Source: Gordonia iterans (lineage in GTDB: Bacteria > Actinomycetota > Actinomycetes > Mycobacteriales > Mycobacteriaceae). Taken from it: a DNA stretch of 64,000 nt. The position numbers and the translations under genes are program-made. This document shows positions 16,828 to 26,300 of the stretch, one piece after another. How positions within the stretch are numbered: position 1 is the stretch's first letter; every line of letters starts with the position of its first letter. The notes beneath the pieces were generated by a model. It did not search any database. It saw nothing but the letters and a program-made list of their open reading frames with translations, and was not told the DNA's origin. The stretch covers positions 1,054,001 through 1,118,000 of the forward strand of contig NZ_CP027433.1 in NCBI RefSeq assembly GCF_002993285.1, given 5' to 3'.

Positions 16828-18030
16828 CTAGTTGCCGTAGGCGTTGATGCGGATGCCGTTCTTGGCCAGCCAGGGAGCGGGGTCGATCTTGGTGGTGCCG
16901 TTCTTCCACACCTCGAGGTGCAGGTGCGGGCCGGTGGAGAAGCCCTCGGAGCCGACCAGTCCGATCACGTCGCCGGCCGTCACCTTCTGGCCCTCTTCGA
17001 CCAGAACACCGGATGCGGCCATGTGGCCGTACATGGTGATGGTGCCGTCGGCGTGCTTGATCTGGATCCAGTTGCCGTATCCGGAGGCCGGGCCCGCCTT
17101 CTTGACGACGCCGTCGGCGACGGCGTGGATGGGCGTGCCGAGCGGCGCCGCGAGATCGAGGCCGCCGTGCATGCTGCCCCAGCGCGGGCCGAAGCCCGAC
17201 GTGAAGGAGTACTTGGCCAGGATCGGCGCCGCGAACAGCGGCTTGCGCTTGGCGGCTTCGGCGGCCGCCGCGGAGGCGGCGAGCTGCTTGCCGACGTTGA
17301 GCTGCTTGGCGTAGTCGCTCATGTCGGCGCCGCTGACGGCGGGCACGACGCCCCCGCCGGTGTGGTCGGAGGCCGCTGCGGCGAGCGCGGGGGCTCCCGG
17401 GGCCGCGGGCGGTGGGCTCGACGGAGCGGACGCGGTATCGGAGGTGGTGCCGGACCCGGCGACGGCGGCAGCCGCGGCACCAGCCGCGACGGCGATCAGC
17501 GCGCTGCGTGCCTTGAGGGCCGCCGGCGGTCCGGACCGATGGCGGGCGCGCTTGGGACCGGCGGTCGGCGGAGTGACAGGGATGTCGGCGGTGACTCGGG
17601 TCTGCGCGCCGGGCTCGGGCCGGTCGGTCCGAGTCGATTCACTCGAGGGCCGTGTGATCGCGAATCCCGTCGCGGGTGCGGGCTCGACGAGCGGTGCGTC
17701 CGAGGATCGCCCGAGCGGGGCCGCCTCGGTCTGTGCCGCCTCGGTCTGTACTGCTTGGACCTCGGCTACCTGGGCCTGGGCTGTCTGCGCCGACTTCACC
17801 TCGATCGGCGGCAACTGGGTGCCGGCGGTCTTGGTGCTGCCGGCCTTGGTGCTGCTGGTTCTGGTGCTGCGGCCGGCCGGGCGCGGCTCGGTGCTCAGAC
17901 CCACGCGGAGCGAGCGCGGCGGCAGCGGGATGTCCCGGGTCATCAGGGACTCGACGGTGATGCTCGACCCGCTCGTGGCGCGCCTGCGGGCGGCGACGGT
18001 CGTCGCGCCGGACTGGCTGCTAGGGGTCAA
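16828..18030 (-). CDS. M23 (LytM) family metallopeptidase, Rv0950c-like
   Basis: A 400-residue cell-wall peptidase-type protein. The N-terminal 175 residues are low-complexity Ala/Thr/Pro/Gln, followed by one hydrophobic helix (ALIAVAAGAAAAAVAG). A short helical segment (AKQLNVGKQLAASAAAAEAAKRK) precedes a C-terminal LytM domain. Zinc ligands are visible in MHGGLDLAAPLGTPI (HxxxD) and GPHLHLEVWKNG (HxH), with MYGHMAASGVLV between. It would cleave peptidoglycan cross-links or be a regulator of hydrolases. The start is uncertain: TTG 18030 with GAGGTGA upstream is used, and ATG 17943 would still leave the helix and catalytic domain. Divergent from sucC. Confidence 0.87.
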   Translation of the reverse strand: MTPSSQSGATTVAARRRATSGSSITVESLMTRDIPLPPRSLRVGLSTEPRPAGRSTRTSSTKAGSTKTAGTQLPPIEVKSAQTAQAQVAEVQAVQTEAAQTEAAPLGRSSDAPLVEPAPATGFAITRPSSESTRTDRPEPGAQTRVTADIPVTPPTAGPKRARHRSGPPAALKARSALIAVAAGAAAAAVAGSGTTSDTASAPSSPPPAAPGAPALAAAASDHTGGGVVPAVSGADMSDYAKQLNVGKQLAASAAAAEAAKRKPLFAAPILAKYSFTSGFGPRWGSMHGGLDLAAPLGTPIHAVADGVVKKAGPASGYGNWIQIKHADGTITMYGHMAASGVLVEEGQKVTAGDVIGLVGSEGFSTGPHLHLEVWKNGTTKIDPAPWLAKNGIRINAYGN

Positions 18031-18349
18031 AATCGGTCACCTCGTTCTTCGTTCTGCTGTAACCATCTCGTTATCAACCTCATGAACGGTAGCCAATTCG
18101 GGGGGCTCTCGTCCACCCGCGCATCTGTTTTCGCAGTTCACGAAGGTTGTCCGGGGTCGGAGGAGGGCACTCCAACCCCCGCGATGAGCTACTCGCGAGT
18201 AGCCGAGGTTGGGGCTACCGGCGGGTAAGTGATTCTTTGCACTTGCGCTGGAACCGGCGGCATGTTGCCCGGTGCACACCGCTAAGGTTCATTGTGGCCC
18301 GCGTTACCCGAGTGGGTCATTCGACAACACACTCCGAATGGTGAGCTGA
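18031..18349. promoter_or_regulatory. Long divergent intergenic region between M23 peptidase gene and sucC
   Basis: 319 bp with no gene. It holds a perfect 14-bp palindrome CTACTCGCGAGTAG (18189-18202) and a related imperfect dyad CTACCGGCGGGTAA (18215-18228), centres 26 bp apart. A close copy of the latter, CTACTGGTGGGTAA, lies at 56184-56197 between two other divergent genes. These look like sites for one dimeric (TetR-like) regulator. TAAGGT near 18282 is a possible -10 for sucC, and GGTGAG before ATG 18350 a weak ribosome binding site. I looked for a c-di-AMP (ydaO-type) riboswitch toward the peptidase gene and did not find its conserved core. Confidence 0.5.
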
Positions 18350-19513
18350 ATGGATCTATTCGAATACCAGGCGAAGGAACTGTTCGTGAAGCACGGCGTT
18401 CCTTCCAGCGCGGGTTCCGTCGCCGAGGCATCGGCCGACGCGCGCGCGATCGCCGAGCAGATCGGCAAGGCCGTGATGGTCAAGGCCCAGGTCAAGACCG
18501 GTGGTCGTGGCAAAGCCGGTGGCGTGAAGTTCGCCGCCACCGCAGACGAGGCCCTCACCCACGCTGAGAACATCCTCGGCCTCGACATCAAGGGTCACAT
18601 CGTCAAGAAGCTCCTGGTCACCGAGGCGAAGGACATCGCCGAGGAGTACTACATCTCCTTCCTGCTCGATCGAGCCAACCGCGATTACCTGGCCATGTGC
18701 TCGGTCGAGGGCGGCATGGAGATCGAAGAGGTGGCCGCCACCAAGCCGGACCGCCTCGCCAAGATCTCGATCGACCCGGTCGCCGGCGTCGACATCGCCA
18801 AGGCCCGCGAGATCGCCAAGGCCGGTCATCTGCCGGACGAGATCCTCGACGCGGCCGCGCACACCATCGCCAAGCTGTGGGAGGTCTTCGTCGAAGAAGA
18901 CGCACTGCTGGTGGAGGTCAATCCGCTCGTCCGCACGCCCGAGGACGAGATCCTGGCCCTCGACGGCAAGGTCACGCTGGACGGCAACGCCGACTTCCGG
19001 CACCCGGACCACGCCGTCTTCGAGGACAAGGACGCCACCGATCCCCTCGAGCTCAAGGCCAAGGAGCACGACCTCAACTACGTCAAGCTCGACGGCGAGG
19101 TCGGCGTCATCGGCAACGGCGCGGGTCTGGTCATGTCGACCCTGGACGTCGTCGCCTACGCGGGCGAGCTGCACGGCGGCGTGAAGCCGGCCAACTTCCT
19201 GGACATCGGCGGCGGCGCCTCGGCCGACGTGATGGCCGCCGGTCTCGATGTGATCCTGGGCGACGAGCAGGTCAAGAGCGTCTTCGTGAACGTCTTCGGC
19301 GGCATCACCGCCTGTGACGCGGTCGCCAACGGCATCGTCGGCGCGCTGGAGAAGCTCGGCGACACCGCGAGCAAGCCGCTCGTCGTGCGTCTGGACGGGA
19401 ACAAGGTCGAGGAAGGCCGGAAGATCCTGGCCGATGCGAACCACCCGCTGGTGACGCTCGCCGAATCCATGGACGAAGGCGCCGACAAGGCCGCCGAACT
19501 GGCGAACAAGTAA
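18350..19513 (+). CDS. sucC: Succinyl-CoA synthetase beta subunit (ADP-forming)
   Basis: TCA-cycle enzyme coupling succinyl-CoA cleavage to nucleoside triphosphate synthesis; this is the nucleotide- and succinate-binding subunit. 387 residues, full length. [18 protein letters not shown] starts the ATP-grasp domain, [19 protein letters not shown] is the nucleotide loop, and [10 protein letters not shown] and [14 protein letters not shown] carry the Mg-binding Asn/Asp. The C-terminal flavodoxin-like ligase domain has FLDIGGGA and [19 protein letters not shown]. It is 14 bp upstream of sucD and corresponds to Rv0951. Confidence 0.98.
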   Translation: MDLFEYQAKELFVKHGVPSSAGSVAEASADARAIAEQIGKAVMVKAQVKTGGRGKAGGVKFAATADEALTHAENILGLDIKGHIVKKLLVTEAKDIAEEYYISFLLDRANRDYLAMCSVEGGMEIEEVAATKPDRLAKISIDPVAGVDIAKAREIAKAGHLPDEILDAAAHTIAKLWEVFVEEDALLVEVNPLVRTPEDEILALDGKVTLDGNADFRHPDHAVFEDKDATDPLELKAKEHDLNYVKLDGEVGVIGNGAGLVMSTLDVVAYAGELHGGVKPANFLDIGGGASADVMAAGLDVILGDEQVKSVFVNVFGGITACDAVANGIVGALEKLGDTASKPLVVRLDGNKVEEGRKILADANHPLVTLAESMDEGADKAAELANK

Positions 19514-19527
19514 GGGGCGGTCACACT

Positions 19528-20430
19528 ATGTCTATCTACCTCAACAGGGACAACAAGGTCATCGTCCAGGGCATCACCGGCGGTGAGGGCACCAAGCACA
19601 CCGCCCTGATGCTCAAGGCCGGGACCAACATCGTCGGCGGCGTCAACGCCCGCAAGGCCGGCACCACCGTCAAGCACCTCGACGCCGCCGGGCGCGAGAT
19701 CGAGCTGCCGGTCTTCGGCAGCGTCGCCGAGGCGATGGAGAAGACCGGGGCCGACACCTCGATCGCCTTCGTCCCGCCGGCCTTCTCCAAAGACGCCATC
19801 ATCGAGGCCGTCGACGCGGAGATCCCGCTGCTGGTGGTCATCACCGAGGGCATCCCGGTGCAGGACACCGCCTACGCGTGGGCTTATAATCTGGACAAGG
19901 GCGCCAAAACCCGCATCATCGGCCCGAACTGCCCCGGCATCATCACCCCGGGCGAGGCGCTGGTCGGCATCACGCCGAACAACATCACCGGCAAGGGCCC
20001 GATCGGGCTTGTCTCCAAGTCCGGCACCCTGACCTACCAGATGATGTACGAGCTGCGTGACCTCGGCTTCTCGACCGCCATCGGCATCGGCGGCGACCCG
20101 GTCATCGGCACCACGCACATCGATGCGATCGAGGCCTTCGAGGCCGATCCGGAGACCAAGGTCATCGTGATGATCGGCGAGATCGGCGGTGACGCCGAGG
20201 AGCGCGCGGCCGACTACATCAAGGCCAACGTCAGCAAGCCGGTCGTCGGTTACGTGGCCGGCTTCACCGCGCCGGAGGGCAAGACCATGGGTCACGCCGG
20301 CGCGATCGTCTCGGGCAGTTCGGGTACCGCCCAGGCGAAGAAGGAGGCCCTCGAGGCCGCCGGCGTCAAGGTCGGCAAGACCCCGAGCGAGGCCGCCCGC
20401 CTGGCTCGCGAGATCTACGAAAGCCTGTAA
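19528..20430 (+). CDS. sucD: Succinyl-CoA synthetase alpha subunit
   Basis: CoA-binding, phosphohistidine-bearing partner of SucC, 300 residues. [15 protein letters not shown] is the Rossmann/CoA loop, and [18 protein letters not shown] and [13 protein letters not shown] are family signatures. The active-site His that is phosphorylated lies in [17 protein letters not shown] at residue 256. Cotranscribed with sucC. A 14-bp stem-loop 25 bp after the stop probably ends the transcript. Confidence 0.98.
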   Translation: MSIYLNRDNKVIVQGITGGEGTKHTALMLKAGTNIVGGVNARKAGTTVKHLDAAGREIELPVFGSVAEAMEKTGADTSIAFVPPAFSKDAIIEAVDAEIPLLVVITEGIPVQDTAYAWAYNLDKGAKTRIIGPNCPGIITPGEALVGITPNNITGKGPIGLVSKSGTLTYQMMYELRDLGFSTAIGIGGDPVIGTTHIDAIEAFEADPETKVIVMIGEIGGDAEERAADYIKANVSKPVVGYVAGFTAPEGKTMGHAGAIVSGSSGTAQAKKEALEAAGVKVGKTPSEAARLAREIYESL

Positions 20431-20455
20431 CGGCCGGGCGGCGCACCCCGCCGCT

Positions 20456-20498
20456 CACCTCGCCCCGGAACGCCCCAGCGGTGGTCCGGGGCGAGGTG
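20456..20498 (+). terminator. Stem-loop after sucCD
   Basis: CACCTCGCCCCGGA (20456-20469) pairs perfectly with TCCGGGGCGAGGTG (20485-20498) around a 15-nt loop, 25 bp after the sucD stop. There is no T tract, which is common for high-G+C actinobacterial terminators. Confidence 0.7.
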
Positions 20499-20548
20499 CA
20501 TCCGGTCTGTCATCCAGACATCCCGAGATGGGGCGGGGAGGGCTTCGG

Positions 20549-20554
20549 CATACT
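20549..20554 (+). promoter_or_regulatory. -10-like hexamer of the nonapeptide-repeat gene
   Basis: CATACT, then GAGCGG, then ATG at 20561: same spacing as at the other candidate leaderless starts. Confidence 0.45.
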
Positions 20555-20560
20555 GAGCGG

Positions 20561-21196
20561 ATGACGCAACTGATCAGGGCGGGAGACGACGGCGGGCTCC
20601 TCGCGCGCCTGCCGGTGATCGGCGGGCCGGTCCGAGCGGCCGTCGATACGGTGTTCGCGCTGCCGCGGACCGCGCTCCGCGCCGTGCTCGACGAGGTGTT
20701 CGCCTACCTCGCGGAGACGGATCTGACCCCGGTGCTGCTGCGCGCAGTCGATCTCGATCGGGTTCTGGCATCGGTGGACCTGCAGGCGCTGCTCGCACGG
20801 GTGGATCTGAATCAGCTGCTCGACGACGTGGACCTGAACGCGCTGCTCGACGGCGTCGACCTCAATCCGGTGCTCGCGCGACTGGACCTCAACCCAGTGG
20901 TGGCCGCGCTCGACCTGCAGGCGGTGATCGAGACCGTCGACATCGACAAAGTGCTCGAGGGGGTCGACGTGGATGCCGTGCTGGCGCGCACAGATCTGGT
21001 CGGCACGGCCGCCCTGGTCGTCGACGGGATCGATCTGAACAACATCGTGCGCGAGGCGAGCGCCTCGGTCACCACCGAGATGATCACCGACGTGCGCAGC
21101 GGAAGCGAGCGCGCGGACGACAAGGTGGATCAGTTCGTCGGGCGGATCCTCCGTCGCAAAGCCGCCGAACAGCCCCGGCCGGGAGTCACGCAGTGA
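20561..21196 (+). CDS. Protein with tandem VDLxxLLxx nonapeptide repeats
   Basis: A 211-residue protein of unknown function. Residues about 65-165 are some ten consecutive nine-residue repeats of the form VDLDRVLAS, VDLQALLAR, VDLNQLLDD, VDLNALLDG, VDLNPVLAR, LDLNPVVAA, LDLQAVIET, VDIDKVLEG, VDVDAVLAR. Hydrophobic residues recur at fixed positions with Asp at position 2, so a regular solenoid or amphipathic array is likely. The N-terminus (LPVIGGPVRAAVDTVFALPRTALRAVLDEVFAYL) is helical and possibly membrane-associated; the C-terminus is charged. The stop overlaps the GTG of the RDD gene, implying a shared membrane-related task. I do not recognise a named domain. Confidence 0.75.
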   Translation: MTQLIRAGDDGGLLARLPVIGGPVRAAVDTVFALPRTALRAVLDEVFAYLAETDLTPVLLRAVDLDRVLASVDLQALLARVDLNQLLDDVDLNALLDGVDLNPVLARLDLNPVVAALDLQAVIETVDIDKVLEGVDVDAVLARTDLVGTAALVVDGIDLNNIVREASASVTTEMITDVRSGSERADDKVDQFVGRILRRKAAEQPRPGVTQ

Positions 21197-21690
21197 CACC
21201 CGAACCCGAACCGCGCGTCGCGGCGTTGCGCAGCGCCGGCATCGTCAGCCGGGTGATCGCGGCGCTGATCGACGTGGCGACGGTGTTCGGGTTCCAGGTG
21301 GGCCTGTACCTGGTGGTCGTGCTGTTCCGCCTGGCTCTGGACGTGCGTGCGCTGCTGGCCCCGGACGGAGCGTGGATCTGGGGAACGTCGACGTATTTCC
21401 TGCTGGCCGTTGTCTATCTGACAGTCTCGTGGTCGGCCTTCGGCCGGACGGTCGGACAGCTGATCATGGGCCTCGGCGTGATCAGCCGCCGTTCGGGAGA
21501 CAATCCGCGGTTCGTCGTCGCGCTCGGCCGCGCTGTGTTCTGCGCCGTCTTCCCGATCGGCCTGCTTTGGGTGGTGATCTCCGCGCGCCGCTGGTCAGTG
21601 CAGGACATCGTCTGTTTCACGCGCGTGGTGTACACCCACGAGGTACTGCCGGAGCCCTCGGTGGTGCACCACGTGCGCGGGGGAACGTAG
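21193..21690 (+). CDS. RDD family membrane protein
   Basis: 165 residues with three to four hydrophobic segments. The RDD hallmark is present as RVIAALIDVATVFGFQV (Arg ... Asp near the first helix), followed by a second helix (YFLLAVVYLTVSWSAFGRTVGQLIMGLGVIS) with the G-x-T-x-G-x-x-x-M-x-L pattern. The last helix carries FPIGLLWVVISARRWSVQDIVCFTRVVY. Start is the GTG at 21193, overlapping the preceding stop (GTGA). RDD proteins have been linked to transport or ion homeostasis, but no function can be assigned here. Confidence 0.85.
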   Translation: MTPEPEPRVAALRSAGIVSRVIAALIDVATVFGFQVGLYLVVVLFRLALDVRALLAPDGAWIWGTSTYFLLAVVYLTVSWSAFGRTVGQLIMGLGVISRRSGDNPRFVVALGRAVFCAVFPIGLLWVVISARRWSVQDIVCFTRVVYTHEVLPEPSVVHHVRGGT

Positions 21691-21732
21691 TCCGTCCGGT
21701 TGACGTCGCCGTTCGGGTGGTTCAATACCAGC

Positions 21733-22398
21733 ATGAACGAGAATCCGAACAGCGGTCAGAACTGGGGTCCGGTCGGCGGACCGGGTCCGCAGCAGAGCGG
21801 GCCGCACCCGACACCGCAGCAGGCGCCCACCGGGCACTACCCGAACTACGGTCAGCCCGGCGCGGAGTACGGGCAGCCCGGCGCGGAGTACGGCCAGTAT
21901 CCGGCGGGGCCGACCAGCCAGTACGGCGTGCCGCCGCAGGCGGGACCGTCGTACTTCACGCTGCTCCCGCTGCCGGTCAAGCTGGCGCTGGGCGCGGGGC
22001 TGTTCGGTGTCATCACGTTCTTCATGGGCTTCCTCTCCTGGGTGACCGTCGGGGAGAGCCTCGAGCGCGATGCCGACCGCTGGGCGATGAACCAGGACGG
22101 CGACTTCGGCATCCCGGCATTTCTCACCATGGTCTTCACCCCCGGCTGGTTCCTGCTCGGTCTTAGTGCGGCGGGCGTGTTCGCGTTCGGGTTCGTCGCG
22201 GTCAAGCTGCGGCGCTTTCTGCCGCACGTCGCCGCCCTGACCGTGATCTGCTGGCTCGGCCTCCTGGCCTGTGCGCTCGCACTCCCGGGCTTTATCAGCC
22301 TCGGCGCCGGCGCCATCGTCGCCCTGATCCTCGGCGCCTTCCAGACCCTGCTGATCGGCGTCGCCACCGTCATGGACGGTATGAACGACGACCAGTGA
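21733..22398 (+). CDS. DUF5336-like membrane protein with Pro/Gln/Tyr-rich N-terminus
   Basis: 221 residues. The first 75 are low-complexity Gly/Pro/Gln/Tyr with a GQPGAEY duplication, predicted cytoplasmic. Four hydrophobic helices follow (VKLALGAGLFGVITFFMGFLSWV onward). The layout matches the DUF5336 proteins (Rv0954, the 34-kDa antigen homologue), of which the window contains a second, larger member at 37588-38718. GTGA overlap with the TetR gene suggests co-transcription. Function unknown; the family is associated with the mycobacterial cell envelope. Confidence 0.7.
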   Translation: MNENPNSGQNWGPVGGPGPQQSGPHPTPQQAPTGHYPNYGQPGAEYGQPGAEYGQYPAGPTSQYGVPPQAGPSYFTLLPLPVKLALGAGLFGVITFFMGFLSWVTVGESLERDADRWAMNQDGDFGIPAFLTMVFTPGWFLLGLSAAGVFAFGFVAVKLRRFLPHVAALTVICWLGLLACALALPGFISLGAGAIVALILGAFQTLLIGVATVMDGMNDDQ

Positions 22399-23006
22399 CC
22401 GCTGACCCCGACCCGACCCCGACCACGCGGCGCGGCCAGGCGAAGGCCGCACGCCGCACGGAGTTGCTCGCTGCCGCGGCGCGCCTGATGGCGCGCCGCG
22501 GCTTCGTCGCGGTGCGCCTGGAAGACATCGCCGCCGAGGTCGGCATCAGCGGTCCGGCGATGTACCGGCACTTCGCCTCCAAGAACGACGTCCTCGACGA
22601 GCTGCTGCTCGACATCTCCGAGCGGCTCTTCACCGGCGGCGAGGAGGTGGCCGAGAAGGGCGGCGCTCCCGCGGACGTGCTGCGCAGCCTCGTCGAGTTC
22701 CACATCGACGTGCTCGTGACCAAACCGGACCTGATCGCGATCCAGGACCGGGACCTGGATTCGCTGACCCCCGACGCGAATCACCGCGTCCGCTCGCTGC
22801 AGCGCCGGTACGTCGAGAACTGGGTGCAGGTGCTGGTCGCCGCGACCGCTGCGGCGGGCCGCCCGCTGACCGTCGAGGAGGCACGGGTGCGCACGCACGC
22901 CGCCTTCGGGCTCCTCAACTCCTCCCCGCGACTGCCGCCGTTCGACGAGGCACGACTGCGTACAGTGCTCGCGGACATGGCGCTCGCCGCACTGCTCGTC
23001 GATTGA
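22395..23006 (+). CDS. TetR family regulator (SACE_7040/BkaR-type)
   Basis: 203 residues. The N-terminal helix-turn-helix runs RTELLAAAARLMARRGFVAVRLEDIAAEVGISGPAMYRHFASKNDVLDELL. The ligand domain has VEFHIDVLVTKPDLIAIQDRDLDSLTP and RRYVENWVQVL. These features, especially IQDRDLxxL and QRRYVEVWV-like helices, are those I associate with the TetR regulators that accompany methylcrotonyl-CoA carboxylase clusters in Mycobacteriales. The leucine-catabolic operon starts 4.3 kb away at 27328. It is therefore the best candidate to bind the dyad at 27296-27315. Start GTG 22395 overlaps the previous stop. Confidence 0.8.
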   Translation: MTADPDPTPTTRRGQAKAARRTELLAAAARLMARRGFVAVRLEDIAAEVGISGPAMYRHFASKNDVLDELLLDISERLFTGGEEVAEKGGAPADVLRSLVEFHIDVLVTKPDLIAIQDRDLDSLTPDANHRVRSLQRRYVENWVQVLVAATAAAGRPLTVEEARVRTHAAFGLLNSSPRLPPFDEARLRTVLADMALAALLVD

Positions 23007-23024
23007 CCTTCCGCGCTCGGAGAC

Positions 23025-23340
23025 GGTTTCGACTCGCTGCGCTCGCTCAACCATCGAGAGAGGGGCTCGCTCGACCGTCGGAAGGTGGGTTTCGACTCGC
23101 TGCGCTCGCTCAACCATCGAGAGAGGGGCTCGCTCGACCGTCGGAAGGTGGGTTTCGACTCGCTGCGCTCGCTCAACCATCGAGAGAGGGGCTCGCTCAA
23201 CCATCTAGGGAGGGGCTCGCTCAACCATCTAGGGAGGGGTTCGCTCGACCGTCGAGGGACCGCTCGATCGTCGAGGGACCGCTCGATCGTCGAGGGCGCT
23301 CGTCGTTTCGATGGTTGAGCGAACGAAGTGAGTCGAAACC
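23025..23340. repeat. Composite repeat with inverted ends and 63-bp tandem units (family B)
   Basis: A 63-bp unit starting GGTTTCGACTCGCTGCGCTC is present as two identical copies (23025-23087, 23088-23150) and a diverging third. The right end, GGTTGAGCGAACGAAGTGAG followed by TCGAAACC (23313-23340), is an inverted copy of the left end with four mismatches. The element fills the 339-bp gap between the TetR and oxidoreductase stop codons, ending 5 bp from the latter. No gene is present. Confidence 0.85.
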
Positions 23341-23345
23341 CCCTT

Positions 23346-26300
23346 CTAGGAGTCGGTCAGGCGGGCGAGTTCGGTGCGGAAGCGGTCGACGTTCGCCATC
23401 TTGATGTCCTCGTAGCCGCGGACCAGATCGGGCAGCTCGGCCACGGCGACGGCGTCGGCGAGCCGGGCGGACGTGGGCTCGGACCCGAGCCCGGCGATCA
23501 TGCGGTCCACCGCGGATCGGTACTCGTCGATCAGGGCGCGTTCGGTGCGCCGCACCGACGTGTGGCCGAACGGATCGAGCCGTGTGCCGCGCAGGCCCTT
23601 CATCGCTGCCAGTCCGCGCAGGGCCGGCCGCGCCCAGCGGCCCAGCCCGATCTTCTTGTCCATCCCCAGAGCCCGGAGCGCCGGCGGGTGCAGCCGCACG
23701 GACACGGCGGCGTCGGCGCCGTAGGCCTGAGCCACCTGCCCGGCGAACGCGGCGTCCGCGGTCAGCCGCGCCACCTCGTACTCGTCTTTGTACGCCATGA
23801 GCTTGTACAGATTCCGTGCCACCGCTTCGGTCAGGGCGGGGTGGCCCACCGCGTCGTGCACGCCGCGGACGTACTCCAGGTACCGCCGGGCGTACGTCTC
23901 GTCCTGGTAGGCGGTGAGCTCGTCGTAGCGGAGCGCGACCACGTCGCGGAGGGTGTCGTCGCCGGCCAGCTGTGCCGCCGCGCTCAGCGCCGCCGGGCTC
24001 CGACGACCCCCGCCGGATCCCGCCGCTTCGTCGGCCGCACCCTCGGCCGCGGTGTCGGCGCCTGGGCCGCCCGCAGCGGCCGCGAGCGCCGCCGGATCGG
24101 CGAGCGCTTGACGTCCGCGGCGGAAGGCCTGCAGGTTCGCCTCGACCGCGACTCCGTTGAGTTCGACGGCCCGCTCGACCGCTGCCGCCGAGACGGGCAG
24201 CGCGCCGGCCTGGTAGGCCGCGCCGACCATGAGCATGTTGGCGTACTGCTCGTCGTCGAAGAGGCGTTCGGCGAGTGCCGCGGCGTCCAGGTAGACGGCC
24301 CGGGACACCTCGGCGTCGATGACCGAATGCACCCGGTCGGCGGCGGGGAAGGTCACCGCGCTGTCGCTCACCATCGCGCCGGTCGGAATCTGCGCGGTCG
24401 AGACCACCGCCGTCGTCTTGGCCGCCGAGGCCACCTTGAGATTCGCCGGATCGGCGCCGACCAGCTGGTCGCAGGCGAGGTACAGGTCGCAGTCCCCGCC
24501 GGCCACCTTCGCGGCCTGTTCGACCCGGTTGCGGGTGAACTTCAGATCGCTGACCACCGCGCCGCCCTTCTGGGCGAGGCCGGTCATGTCGACGGTGCGG
24601 GCATCCAGGCCGTCGAGCACGGCCGCGGTGGCCAGGACCTGGGACACCGTGACCACGCCGGTGCCGCCGATGCCGGTGATCCGGACGGTGAACGACGGTT
24701 CGGCAGAGGGCACGGCCGCGGGCGGCGGCAGCGCACCGGCGGCGAGCGCGGCGTCTCGATACGGACTCGTCACTTCGTTCCTCGTCCTACTCGACGACCA
24801 GAAGGGGCTCGTCTTGCTCGACGACCGGGAGGGGCTCGTCTTGCTCGACGACCGGGAGGGGCTCGTCTTGCTCGACGACCAGAAGAGGCTCGTCTTGTTC
24901 GACCGACGAGCATCCGGCGACCGCGGCGTGACGGTGACGAAGGCGGGGCAGTCGCCGTCGAGGCACGAGTAGTCGAGATTGCACGAGCTCTGATCGATCC
25001 GGGTCTTCCGGCCGAACTCGGTCTGGACCGGGTGCACGGACAGGCAGTTCGACTTGGCGCCGCAGTCGCCGCATCCCTCGCAGATCCGCTCGTTGATCAT
25101 CACCCGGGTCCGCGGAGTGGGCAGTTGATTCCGCTTGCGCTTGCGGCGCTTCTCGGCGGCGCACTGCTGATCGTGGATCAGCACGGTGACGCCCGGAACG
25201 GCGGCCAGCTCGCGCTGGACGTCGAGAAGGTCGTCGCGGTGGCGCACCTGCGCCCGCACCTTCTCCCTGCGCAACGTGCGCCGGGTCCGTGCGGGATCGT
25301 CGGTCGTCACGACGATGCGGGCCACCCGCTCGGCGGTGAGCAGTGCGACCACCTGGGGCAGCGTCATCTGGCCGACCGGGTCCTGGCCGCCGGTCATCGC
25401 GACGGTGCCGTTGAACAGGAGCTTGTAGGTGACGTTCGCACCGGCCGCGACCGCGGCGCGCACGGCGAGCGAGCCGGAGTGCAGAAAGGTTCCGTCGCCG
25501 ATGTTCTGGACGAAGTGGTTCTGCTCGACGAACGGCGACATGCCCAGCCACTGTGCGCCCTCGCCGCCCATCTGGGTGACCCCGGCGACGTCGCCCACCT
25601 GGGCCGGGTCCATCAGCAGCACCATGGCGTGGCATCCGATGCCCGCGCCGACGATCGTGTCCGGGGTGACCTGGGTGGAGCTGTTGTGCGGGCAGCCCGA
25701 GCAGAAGTAGGGTGACCGCACGGCCAGGGGAAGGCGCAAGCGGCTGCCCCGTGCGGTGTGCTCGTCGAGCCACCGCCGGGCCGGTTCGATCCGGTGCCGG
25801 CGGCCGAGACGATCGGCCAGACCGCGGGTCACCGCGTCGACGTCGAGCTCGCCGAAGCGGGAGAACAGGGTGGACCCGTCCTCGTGTGCCTTGCCGACGA
25901 TGGCGGGAACCCGGGCGCGGCCGAAGAGCTTGTCGCGCAGCATGGTCTCGACGAAGTCGCGCTTTTCTTCGACGACGATCACCTCGTCCAGGCCCTCGAT
26001 GAACGTCTCGACGATGTTCGGTTCGAGCGGGTAGACCATGCCGAGCTTCAACAGGCGGATGCCCAGCCGGGCCAGGTCGTCGTCGCCGATGCCGAGCAAC
26101 CGCAACGCCTCGCGCACGTCGAGGTAGGTCTTGCCTGCGGCGACGATGCCGATCCGGTCGTCACCGGTGCGGGCGACGATCCGGTTGAGGCCGTTGAGGC
26201 GGGCGTACTCGACGGCGCGAGGCAGCCGGGTGGTCAGCTGGTTCTGCTCCAGCTCCATCAGGTTCGCGCCGAGCAGTCGTCCGCTCGGCACGTGCGGGCT

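Noticed and set aside
18031..18349. Possible c-di-AMP (ydaO-type) riboswitch before the M23 peptidase gene
   Set aside because: Such riboswitches often precede actinobacterial cell-wall hydrolase genes, but I could not find the conserved core elements on the minus strand; the region shows protein-operator-like dyads instead.
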